This document shows positions 52,233-59,519 of a DNA stretch of 64,000 nt, piece by piece. Position numbers and translations under genes: made by a program. Under the pieces are notes generated by a model. The model made no database searches, was not told the DNA's origin, and saw only the letters and a list, made by a program, of their open reading frames with translations. The first letter of the stretch is position 1. Each line of letters begins with the position of its first letter. The DNA is from Candidatus Poribacteria bacterium (GTDB lineage: Bacteria > Poribacteria > WGA-4E > PCPOR2b): NCBI GenBank assembly GCA_022826645.1, contig JAJDUM010000118.1, forward strand, positions 18,048 to 82,047, written 5' to 3'.

Positions 52233-53684
52233 ATGTACACAAAACAGTATCCCGGGCCCAATGCGGATGTCGAGGAAGCCTTGGCGAGGGTTTGCACCGG
52301 CCCCCACCAGACCCGGCCGCTGGGCGCGAAGCCGGATGATCCGATCAGACCATCAGCGATCCTTGAGATCATTCTGAGGTCGGTCAAAGGGAAGTTTCCC
52401 GAAGATCAAGCGGTCTCAGAGGCACAGCTGGGGGCATTTTTCGCCGCGATGACGATTCGGAAGGGCTTCCCAAAAAAGACGCAGTGGAGCGAAGCCGAGA
52501 TCGCGGCTTTCGATAAATATCGTCCAGATCTGGAACGACTGATGCCTCCAGAGATCCGGTTTATCATGCAACCAGAGTTGGGGCATACCAGTGCAAATCC
52601 TGATGAGGCGATTGTCGTAGGCGCACTTGAAAAGATCTTGAGGGGCGGTCACCTAAGCTACGATGAAACGCGCCGGATGGGGAAAGCTATCCTGAACGGG
52701 GATGTGAAGGGAGCACTGAAGGGCGCAGCGCTTATCGGTCAGCGTATGAACCTCGAAAGCTACGATGAAGTGCGCGGCTACCTCGATGCAACTTTCGGTC
52801 CAGAGGGGGTTCGCAACGTTTCCGTCGAGTCGCTGACGCATTTTGGTCAACCTTTCGATGGCGCGACACGGTACTTCAGACCGACACTATTCATCGCAGC
52901 GGTGCGAGCGGCACTCGGTGAACCGACGGTCCTACACGGCGTTGATGAGATGCCGCCGAAAAACGGAATCACAGAGGAGAAGATTCTACAGGCAATCGGT
53001 GCCCGAACGGATCTCTCCCTTGACGAAGCGGCGAGGTGTATCGAAGATCCTGAGGTCGGATTTGCTTACGTGAGTCAGCGCGAATATTCGCCCGGCGCCT
53101 ACAATGTCCGAGAATTACGGGTCCATATAAAAAAACGGCCCCCTTGGGCCGCGACGGAGAAAGCGCAGCAACTGTTCACCACTGCCGGTGCAAACTATAT
53201 GGTGATTGGGTACTACCACGTTGGGTATGAAACGCCGTTGCTGCAATTAATATGGGAACGTGGTTTTCGTGCAGGGCTTGTGGTCAAAGGTGAAGAGGGG
53301 ACGAGCCACTACGCCTTACGTTTGGGCAGTCCTTCAACGGAGGAGCGGCAAGCGATAAATTATTCCCAAGGGTTCCGGCGCGTCGGGGAACGGCGTGAGG
53401 ACTTTTCGTTGGACATCGACCCATCGGAGTTCGGGTTCAACTACGAGAAAAACCCGCGCATAGAAACGGTCAGTCCTGAAGCGTTTGCATCAGCGGGGAT
53501 GGAGGCGTTGTCCGGTGAGGAAGGGCAGATATATGATCGGCTGGTACTGAATACAGCGATGACCGACTATCTGTTGGGCATCTGCTCGGATCCGCACGAG
53601 GCTATCGAGAGGACAAGGGAAGCGATTGATAGCGGACGCGCCTTAGCACATCTGAAAGCGTATATCGCCAAAAACGACCTTTAA
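52233..53684 (+). CDS. Anthranilate phosphoribosyltransferase-like protein (TrpD/glycosyltransferase family 3)
   Basis: A 483-residue protein with a TrpD-like core and an N-terminal extension of about 130 residues. AILNGDVKGALKGAALIGQRMNLESYDE (about 145-170) matches the helical TrpD N-domain, LGEPTVLHGVDEMPPKNG (about 228-245) the central HG.DE region, and LNTAMTDYLLGICSDPHEAIERTREAIDSGRAL (about 440-475) the C-terminal helix pair. The PRPP-binding loop is not typical, so it may be one of the TrpD-like proteins without anthranilate activity. It is far from trpEG (15-17 kb), and its own operon context is blank. Confidence 0.75.
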   Translation: MYTKQYPGPNADVEEALARVCTGPHQTRPLGAKPDDPIRPSAILEIILRSVKGKFPEDQAVSEAQLGAFFAAMTIRKGFPKKTQWSEAEIAAFDKYRPDLERLMPPEIRFIMQPELGHTSANPDEAIVVGALEKILRGGHLSYDETRRMGKAILNGDVKGALKGAALIGQRMNLESYDEVRGYLDATFGPEGVRNVSVESLTHFGQPFDGATRYFRPTLFIAAVRAALGEPTVLHGVDEMPPKNGITEEKILQAIGARTDLSLDEAARCIEDPEVGFAYVSQREYSPGAYNVRELRVHIKKRPPWAATEKAQQLFTTAGANYMVIGYYHVGYETPLLQLIWERGFRAGLVVKGEEGTSHYALRLGSPSTEERQAINYSQGFRRVGERREDFSLDIDPSEFGFNYEKNPRIETVSPEAFASAGMEALSGEEGQIYDRLVLNTAMTDYLLGICSDPHEAIERTREAIDSGRALAHLKAYIAKNDL

Positions 53685-53908
53685 GCCTGATGCCGGGGCG
53701 CATTGGTTTGATACTGAATCCTATTGTTGCGTCGTAGCGACTTCAGTCGCTCTTTCTTTGCGGTATGCAACACAATGATTCAAGAATTTTATAAAATTTA
53801 TTCGGTGTCAAAAGCACCAAGAAGGCGCGGCAGAAACTTCTAAGTCATTGATCGGACCCCACGTCCCAAAGTTTGCGGGGTTATTGCAGATTTCAGGATG
53901 TTTTGCCA

Positions 53909-54247
53909 CTAAAAACCTTGAGATAAATCTAATGCAACGGCAAGCGCGGTATCAAGTTCGAGAATTTTTTCAGGCGAGAGCGTTCCGACAAAATTGACCA
54001 AGTCAGACTTGAGAATGCTAATTAGTTCGTCACAATGAATACTACTGTCATGCTTGAAACCTTCGTCAATGCCTACGGATACTTGAGTCGGCAACCCATG
54101 ATGTATCGAGTAAATTGGGGCACAGATCACAGTCGAGAAACGGGAATCGATAAGAAGCTGGCGACTTACGACAACAAACATACGTGACCGTCTTGGATCC
54201 CGTGGGCTGGGCTTGAACACGCGATACAACTCTCCTCGTTTCACCAC
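53909..54247 (-). CDS. mazF: MazF/PemK-type endoribonuclease toxin
   Basis: A 112-residue toxin with the SH3-like barrel of the MazF family. KRGELYRVFKPSPRDPRRSRMFVVVS is the conserved opening, STVICAPIYSIHHG the second strand region, and HCDELISILKSDLVNFVGTLSPEKI the end, with the catalytic Arg in the first loop. It should cut single-stranded RNA at short sites. It overlaps the antitoxin gene by 7 bases, typical of translational coupling. Confidence 0.92.
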   Translation of the reverse strand: MVKRGELYRVFKPSPRDPRRSRMFVVVSRQLLIDSRFSTVICAPIYSIHHGLPTQVSVGIDEGFKHDSSIHCDELISILKSDLVNFVGTLSPEKILELDTALAVALDLSQGF

Positions 54248-54471
54248 TTCACCTGATAGGATAGAGTATCATTAGCTTCCTCGTTCAATTCGTCGGCAAA
54301 TTGGTTTAGAATCTCAAGTTCTTTCGTCGCATTGAACCTTTGTGCTTTTGCAGCTAAAAAATCGCGCAGAACCTGCTCCACAAACGCTGACCGATTCCCA
54401 GATTGACCCAATAATGTATCAATTTCTTTAATTAAGTCCTCAGATAAAGTGATTGATGTTTTGACTTTCAT
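54241..54471 (-). CDS. MazE/ribbon-helix-helix antitoxin
   Basis: A 76-residue antitoxin starting at ATG 54471 (MKVKTSITLSEDLIKEIDTLLG). The first 45 residues are a ribbon-helix-helix DNA-binding domain; the rest is acidic and helical and should wrap the MazF toxin. An upstream in-frame extension to 54507 overlaps the promoter and is rejected. With -10 at 54483-54478, transcription would begin at or next to the ATG, so the message may be leaderless. Confidence 0.87.
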   Translation of the reverse strand: MKVKTSITLSEDLIKEIDTLLGQSGNRSAFVEQVLRDFLAAKAQRFNATKELEILNQFADELNEEANDTLSYQVKW

Positions 54472-54477
54472 GTAGTC

Positions 54478-54507
54478 AGTATAACTGATCAACCTTTGTA
54501 TTGTCAA
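54478..54507 (-). promoter_or_regulatory. Sigma-70-type promoter of the mazEF pair
   Basis: On the minus strand TTGACA (54507-54502) and TATACT (54483-54478) have an 18-base spacer. The start codon of the antitoxin lies 7 bases beyond the -10 box. The promoter is likely bound and repressed by the antitoxin complex, as in other systems. Confidence 0.7.
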
Positions 54508-54760
54508 ATGGTGGTTAAAGCCGTAATCACTTTTAAAACGGTCATCGAATTTCGTAGCACACTTGTCGTTGCGGTTGGCTCATGTTAAGAAATCATGCCG
54601 CTCGGACTAAGTCGCTGTAGATCAAGGATTTACGTAGGGGCAGTGATCGTTGTTCCCTATGACTTTGGTCTTAGCTCGAAAGGAATTTTTCGATAAAAAT
54701 TGGCGATAATCTTAACACCGGTTGGAACTTGGGTTATTTAGTAAGAGCGTATCTGTTTGT

Positions 54761-55585
54761 TTACACCTCAACAACCCAGCGTGTGGGTTCTGGATTGACT
54801 CCGTAGTGTGTTGCCCAATCTCTCAAGCCTTGCGGCGGTGTGTCGACGTTCTTGTGTGCACCTAAAAGCTGTTTATCGATCTCGTTGTCCACTCGTGCGA
54901 TTACCCGTTCGTCCGGCGGATCAAGATTGATATCAACCTTCATCCATCGATAGGAATAGCCGTAGATTATCACCTTTGAAATGGAGTTGCCCAGATTGGG
55001 TGCTGCGGTATGGTAAATCCGATTTTCAAAAAAGATGGCATCGCCGGCGCGTAAACACGGATCGACCACTGTCGGCGGATCGGGTTCGCCCTTACGAATA
55101 GCCAACGGTTCGGGGCTCTGATGGCTCCCACGTGCCATCAACGTCATGCCGGAGTTGGGCTCAAGAAAGTCTGTTAGGCAGTAGCACACCTTTATCCCAA
55201 CCCGCGGCAAGCCTTTATGTCCGAGGTCCTCTGCAATACCGATGTCGCGGTGCCAGCCACGGTCAGGAGGCGTCGTGTCAGGAGGTTGGGGCTTCTTGTA
55301 GATGAGCGAAGCGGTGTGGAGATGGATGTTGGGGCTGAGCAACTGAACGATTCGTGAAACGGTGCTTGAGTTAGAGACAAGCGAGTCGAAGGCTTCCTCC
55401 TGCACGATACCGTCACGGCGCTGTAGATAGATGCTTTCTGGGTCCGCCGTGAATGGTGCCATCAATCGGTCTCCCGCTTCAGTCACACGGGCAACGGTTT
55501 CGGGGTCAATCGCTTCCGGTATGATAAGAAAACCGTCTGCATCAATGTCCCGGCGTTGTGCCTCAGTCAGTTGAAAGAAATCCAT
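54761..55585 (-). CDS. Phytanoyl-CoA dioxygenase (PhyH) family protein
   Basis: A 274-residue Fe(II)/2-oxoglutarate oxygenase, the third PhyH in the window. The opening is FQLTEAQRRDIDADGFLIIPEAID, the HxD pair is in RGWHRDIGI (about residue 110), the distal His is in NRIYHTAAPN (about 190), and the region around SKVIIYGYSYRW should contact 2-oxoglutarate. GGAGG ribosome site lies upstream. Its relation to the flanking mazEF and cyclophilin genes is not evident. Confidence 0.9.
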   Translation of the reverse strand: MDFFQLTEAQRRDIDADGFLIIPEAIDPETVARVTEAGDRLMAPFTADPESIYLQRRDGIVQEEAFDSLVSNSSTVSRIVQLLSPNIHLHTASLIYKKPQPPDTTPPDRGWHRDIGIAEDLGHKGLPRVGIKVCYCLTDFLEPNSGMTLMARGSHQSPEPLAIRKGEPDPPTVVDPCLRAGDAIFFENRIYHTAAPNLGNSISKVIIYGYSYRWMKVDINLDPPDERVIARVDNEIDKQLLGAHKNVDTPPQGLRDWATHYGVNPEPTRWVVEV

Positions 55586-55930
55586 GCAGTTATAAACCTC
55601 CTCGAACTATGATATGTATCCCAGATTCCGTACTGCACCTAAAAACAGGATTTTTCGAATCTTATCACCATACGCCAATTTTGTCAACCGTACTCTAGCA
55701 GCGACCCAATAACTGGAAACCCCTGTGACTCTCTATTGGTCTCACGAAAGTGTTGACTTTTCTGTTAATCTTTGCTATGCTAGTATCTAACGTGGCTTAA
55801 TGCGCATGAAGTTCCTTCTCAGATCGTGCAGATCAACGTCTGCTTTACTCATAATAATATGTAATCAGGATTTGCTTTGGCGAACGATGAGTTAGAATCC
55901 GTGTCCTTAACAATGAGGAAAGGGGTAGTG
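55586..55930. other. Divergent intergenic region between PhyH and cyclophilin genes
   Basis: The stretch carries the promoter at 55753-55781 for the plus-strand cyclophilin genes. No small gene or palindromic repeat stands out. Confidence 0.4.
55753..55781 (+). promoter_or_regulatory. Sigma-70-type promoter for the cyclophilin lipoprotein pair
   Basis: TTGACT (55753-55758) and TATGCT (55776-55781) have a 17-base spacer, about 150 bases upstream of the first cyclophilin start. The match is close to consensus. Confidence 0.72.
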
Positions 55931-56509
55931 ATGCGAAAACGTATTCTGCTTACCACTTCCATATTTGCTACATTAGTCCTACTATCCGCTTGGATCGGTT
56001 GCGCTGCTTCAAGTGGAGGTGGTGAAATGATGGCGGAAGAGGAGCAGGTCGCTGTGATAACAACGGATAAAGGAAAAATTGTAATTGAATTGTATTCGGA
56101 CTCAGCACCTGCCACTGTTGATAACTTTAGAAAGTTGATTAAGAAAAAGTTCTACGACTGGCTAACGTTTCATCGTAGAGTGGATAAACCGGGCCTGAAT
56201 ATTATTCAGGGAGGTGATCCGAATGGGGATGGGACGGGTGGTCCTGGGTATACTATCATTGATGAACATACTAACCCGAACCAAGTTCCTCATCAACGAG
56301 GGACCATTGCCATGGCAAATACAGGTAATCCCAATTCGGCGGGAAGTCAGTTTTATATCTGTCTAATAGCGCAACCGCATTTAGACGGCCGGTACACAAC
56401 GTTTGGTCAAGTTATTCAGGGTATGGAGGTCGTAGACCTGTTAAGGGTCGGCGACGTAATGAAAAAAGTTCGATTGGAGGCGAAGTCAAAATATGTTATT
56501 TCAGAATAA
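55931..56509 (+). CDS. Cyclophilin-type peptidyl-prolyl isomerase lipoprotein 1
   Basis: A 192-residue protein starting at ATG 55931; the longer frame from 55877 lacks a signal. The signal peptide MRKRILLTTSIFATLVLLSAW ends in a lipobox (WIGC), so it should be anchored in the outer or cytoplasmic membrane. The cyclophilin fold covers about 40-190: AVITTDKGKIVIELYSDSAP, FHRRVDKPGLNIIQGGDPNGDGTGG, GTIAMANTGNPNSAGSQFYICL and FGQVIQGMEVVDLL. It should catalyse proline isomerisation in the periplasm. The stop overlaps the next, related gene by 17 bases. Confidence 0.92.
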   Translation: MRKRILLTTSIFATLVLLSAWIGCAASSGGGEMMAEEEQVAVITTDKGKIVIELYSDSAPATVDNFRKLIKKKFYDWLTFHRRVDKPGLNIIQGGDPNGDGTGGPGYTIIDEHTNPNQVPHQRGTIAMANTGNPNSAGSQFYICLIAQPHLDGRYTTFGQVIQGMEVVDLLRVGDVMKKVRLEAKSKYVISE

Positions 56510-57098
56510 AAACCGACGAAGCTACATTGAACGTTTTACTGTGATGCTGCTCGCAGCATTGTTTACCGTATACCTTGTAAGCTGTTCGCAGGAACAGAAG
56601 GGTCCACCAAAGCCGAAAGCACGTCCGACAGTATCGGCTGACACGACGCAAACAACCAAAACAAAAATTGACATCCACAGCGCTATGGCTGTCATTGAGA
56701 CAGACAAGGGGGCAATTGAGGTCGAGTTTTTTGCGGACGTTGCTCCCAATACTGTAGAAAACTTTCTAAAGAATGCGCGATTGGAATATTATAATCATGC
56801 GACATTCCATCGCGTTGAAGCCGGAAAACTGATTCAAGCCGGGTCGCGTTTCCCGACCGAAGATACGATAGCGATTGAGACAAGTGATCGCGAACCGGTG
56901 AGAGGGATCATCGCTATGGCAAAAGCCGAGGGCGCGACTGTTGCAGATGCCACCCAATTCTTCATCTGTCTCGACACAATCGTATTAGACAGCGATTACA
57001 CCCTATTTGGGCAGGTCACGAAAGGTCTAGATGTGATCGACACTATTGCAGTAGGCGACCAGATCATGACGGTCAAGATTCGTGAAAAAGGGGAATAG
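56493..57098 (+). CDS. Cyclophilin-type peptidyl-prolyl isomerase lipoprotein 2
   Basis: A 201-residue cyclophilin following and overlapping the first. A signal peptide with lipobox (LVSC, about residues 15-31) is followed by a Pro/Lys-rich linker (about 35-60). The isomerase core is AVIETDKGAIEVEFFADVAP, ATFHRVEAGKLIQAGSRF, GIIAMAKAEGATVADATQFFICL and FGQVTKGLDVIDTI. The core is shorter than that of its neighbour and lacks the usual GGDP...G loop, so activity may be reduced. Tandem duplication with divergence is likely. Confidence 0.88.
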   Translation: MLFQNKNRRSYIERFTVMLLAALFTVYLVSCSQEQKGPPKPKARPTVSADTTQTTKTKIDIHSAMAVIETDKGAIEVEFFADVAPNTVENFLKNARLEYYNHATFHRVEAGKLIQAGSRFPTEDTIAIETSDREPVRGIIAMAKAEGATVADATQFFICLDTIVLDSDYTLFGQVTKGLDVIDTIAVGDQIMTVKIREKGE

Positions 57099-57415
57099 TA
57101 ATCGAAGAGCGCACATGAGCGATGAGGTCAGGGCATCAACTGGCTTTCTCGCTCATTTTCATTTTTACAGATTTGCCTATTTCTTCCCGAAATCTACGTT
57201 AATTATGGTGAATTCTAAAAACAGATAGACACTTTCGTCCCTCGGTTTCGATCCCGATTTATCGGGTCCGGTAGGTGCGGTTAAAAACCGCACCGCATCG
57301 GCACTGTTAGAAACAGTGCCTACCAAACGGGAGAACGGTAGGGGCAGCTCCCTAACCGCCCCGGTTTGGAGGGTCCAATTAATTCTAAACTTTACTATAA
57401 AAGAAAGGATTTTTC
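57099..57415. repeat. Gene-free region with several hairpin repeats
   Basis: From about 57215 to 57365 there are CCCGATTTATCGGG, GGTGCGGTTAAAAACCGCACC and GCACTGTTAGAAACAGTGC hairpins, then a GGTAGGGGCAGCTCCCTAACC element. All are variants of the dispersed palindromes of this genome. No gene is seen. Confidence 0.6.
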
Positions 57416-57784
57416 ATGGCATTAACCCTTATCCATACTGCCCGACCGAGCCCGGTTTGGCAAGAGACGTATGTTAGCGTTAAAAAAGGGCAGCGCATGG
57501 TCATCGACGCACAGGGTGCATGGTCTCCAGATACGCAGAATCGCATCTGCTGGTGTGGTGCTGACGGCATCCCCAATCTACTCGCTGAAGAAGGGTTCCT
57601 GATGCCCGGTGCTAACGTCGGCGCGCTCATCGCAAAAATCGGCGATATGGTGTTCGCTGTTGGTTCGCGATACGACAATGCTGCACCGGCTGAAGGCGTA
57701 ATTTTTCTCGCAATGAATGAGAATCCAGAGCACAACAATCAAGCCGGATCGCTACCTGCACAAATCATTATCTTCGACGAATAA
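57416..57784 (+). CDS. LecA/PA-IL-like lectin domain protein
   Basis: A 122-residue single-domain protein that resembles the galactose-binding lectin PA-IL. VSVKKGQRMVIDAQGAWSPD (about residues 21-40), GALIAKIGDMVFAVGS (about 69-84) and GVIFLAMNENPEHNNQAGSL (about 93-113) match the core strands and the Asn-rich loop that should hold calcium. It has no signal peptide. AAAGGA ribosome site lies 8 bases before the ATG. A sugar-binding role is inferred from the fold. The neighbours give no further clue. Confidence 0.7.
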   Translation: MALTLIHTARPSPVWQETYVSVKKGQRMVIDAQGAWSPDTQNRICWCGADGIPNLLAEEGFLMPGANVGALIAKIGDMVFAVGSRYDNAAPAEGVIFLAMNENPEHNNQAGSLPAQIIIFDE

Positions 57785-57993
57785 GCATTACTTGTCAGTA
57801 TCGGGGCTTACCTAACCGTAGGCGGGGCATCCCCGATACATCCCCGATGAATCGGGACAGGCGGGATTCAGAGCAACTTGCCCCGCGCCAACTGTGCTGA
57901 AATGGGTAAGTCTGTAGGCGGAACCCCTTGTCCCATGCCGAAGCACGTAAGACCTAATTGCATTTATAAAGTAGTGATTAAAGAGGTACAAAG
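57785..57993. repeat. Intergenic GC-rich palindromic repeat
   Basis: GTAGGCGGGGCATCCCC...GATGAATCGGGAC...CTTGCCCCGCGCC between 57817 and 57895 makes nested hairpins of the same family as 17651-17674 and 42189-42245. The ribosome site of the DUF1844 gene follows at about 57985. No gene is present. Confidence 0.55.
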
Positions 57994-58356
57994 ATGGCAG
58001 AGACCTCAACCGAACAGGATCGACCTAAACTGCCGCCTATTGATTTTTCAGCCTTCATTGCAGAGCTTGGGATGGCTGCGGTTACTTACCTCGGTGGTTA
58101 TCAAAATCCGGGGACAAAAGAGGTGCTGGTAGATCTCGAAATGGCGAAGCGGACAATCGACACAATCGAGCTCCTCAAAGAGAAAACAACGGGCAACTTA
58201 ACAGCGCCCGAAAGCAATCTGTTGGATAATACCCTCCATAACCTCCGGATGACCTATATACGGTTAGCGAATAATCCTCCACCTCCCCCGCAGCCGGGAT
58301 CCTCAGAATCTACAACCGAAGGACCATCGGAAGAAACAGAGCCAGAAACTGAATAG
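57994..58356 (+). CDS. DUF1844 family protein
   Basis: A 120-residue protein of the DUF1844 family. DFSAFIAELGMAAVTYLGGYQ (about 18-38), VDLEMAKRTIDTIELLKEKTTGNLTAPESNLLDNTLHNLRM (about 48-88) are the family core; the C terminus is a low-complexity Pro/Glu tail. It is small, acidic and conserved in many bacteria, but function is unknown. It is the first of two genes, 13 bases before the MEMO gene. Confidence 0.88.
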   Translation: MAETSTEQDRPKLPPIDFSAFIAELGMAAVTYLGGYQNPGTKEVLVDLEMAKRTIDTIELLKEKTTGNLTAPESNLLDNTLHNLRMTYIRLANNPPPPPQPGSSESTTEGPSEETEPETE

Positions 58357-58369
58357 CAGGAGAAGACGG

Positions 58370-59254
58370 ATGGGTATCAGTTGGAAAAGGAAGACTACTC
58401 AGGCTGAGACCGTTCGCTCCCCCGCTGTCGCTGGCACTTTCTATCCAGATTCACCGGGAGCACTATCCGCACAGGTGGGGAAATTCATTGACGATGCGGA
58501 ATTGAAAGAAACTGATGGCGAACTCATCGGGCTTATCGCGCCCCATGCCGGCTACGTCTACTCCGGTCATGTCGCGGGATACGCCTACAAGCAGTTGGTG
58601 GGGCACTCCTTCGACACGGTGGTGCTCCTCGGATTAAGCCACCGCCACCCAATCGGCACGGCAGCGATTTATGCGCGTGGTGCGTTCCGTACACCGCTTG
58701 GCGATATCCCAATCGATGAAGACCTCGCATCTCAGATGATGCGCTTGAATACCGACCTCCTTGACCTGCCACCGGCTCATGCAGAAGAGCATAGCCTCGA
58801 AGTACAGCTACCCTTCCTCCAGTACCTCCTCCCCGACCTCCGTATCGTTCCTATCCTGTTGCAAGACGACTCCCCCAAAAATGTCATATCCTTGAGTCAA
58901 GCCATCGCCGAAGCTATAGGTGATCGATCCTGCCTACTGATTGGGAGCACCGATCTCTGTCACTATCCAACCTACGAAGCAGCACAAAAATCTGATGGGG
59001 TCCTCATTGAGGCGATTGAGCGTTTTGATCCCGATTACTTGCGCCGGCAGATGGATGGATACATGCAGCACCACCCTACCCAGAATTTTCACTGCATGAT
59101 GTGCAGCACCGGCGCGATCTATACCACAATGAGAGTTGCGAAAGCGTTGGGCGGGAACCGGATTGAGACCCTCAAAGCAGCGAACTCCGGCGATGTCCCC
59201 ATCGGCGGACGCGATCAGGTGGTTGGATATATGGCGGCGGGAATTTATGGGTAA
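58370..59254 (+). CDS. amrB: AmmeMemoRadiSam system protein B (MEMO family)
   Basis: A 294-residue MEMO protein. VRSPAVAGTFYPDSPGAL opens the fold. IAPHAGYVYSGHVAGYAY (about residue 60), LLGLSHRHPI (about 92), HAEEHSLEVQLPFLQYLLPD (about 140) and SGDVPIGGRDQVVGYMAAGIYG (about 273-294) carry the conserved dioxygenase-like His/Asp set. The protein is usually linked to a radical SAM partner and AMMECR1; no partner is in the window. Its last 130 bases are repeated at 62917-63045, which frames the island that follows. Confidence 0.93.
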   Translation: MGISWKRKTTQAETVRSPAVAGTFYPDSPGALSAQVGKFIDDAELKETDGELIGLIAPHAGYVYSGHVAGYAYKQLVGHSFDTVVLLGLSHRHPIGTAAIYARGAFRTPLGDIPIDEDLASQMMRLNTDLLDLPPAHAEEHSLEVQLPFLQYLLPDLRIVPILLQDDSPKNVISLSQAIAEAIGDRSCLLIGSTDLCHYPTYEAAQKSDGVLIEAIERFDPDYLRRQMDGYMQHHPTQNFHCMMCSTGAIYTTMRVAKALGGNRIETLKAANSGDVPIGGRDQVVGYMAAGIYG

Positions 59255-59278
59255 TATAGAATAAACGTACTTTTTTGG
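59126..59278 (+). repeat. Direct repeat copy 1: 3' end of the MEMO gene
   Basis: This segment covers the last 43 codons of the MEMO gene, its stop and about 24 bases beyond. A second copy stands at 62917-63068, offset by 3791 bases without indels except one T. By hand count there are about 18 substitutions in 153 bases, mostly silent. The pair bounds a 3.6-kb restriction island. Confidence 0.9.
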
Positions 59279-59519
59279 CAGGCTTAGGAGTTGCGCCCTT
59301 CAGTCGGGAACAACGATCGTTGTTCCTTACAAACTCCTTGATGGAGTTCCTGCTTTGAATCCTGATCTCCGTATAGGGACTTTAAGCTTTCAACTGTGTA
59401 AGTCCTACCTACGGCTGAGATAAACCACTGAAGTTCAAGTAAGACTCCGGCAGTCAAGCAACCAGAAGTGCAATCGCCATAGTTTGTTGTACTGGCTGGG
59501 AAGAAAGACAGAGATACAA
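59255..59519. other. Intergenic region at the left edge of the restriction island
   Basis: After the repeated MEMO tail the sequence holds GGGAACAACGATCGTTGTTCC (59307-59327), a perfect palindrome similar to GATCGTTGTTCCC near 54645. No gene is seen. The only ribosome-site candidate for the next gene, GGGAAGAAAG, is weak. Confidence 0.45.

Noticed and set aside
52233..53684. TrpD of the tryptophan pathway
   Set aside because: The fold pattern fits, but the PRPP loop is atypical, there is a long N-terminal extension, and it is 35 kb from trpEG; only 'TrpD-like' is supported.
57215..57365. Small structured RNA gene (several strong hairpins)
   Set aside because: Each hairpin matches the dispersed palindromic families, and no promoter or terminator frames them as one transcript.
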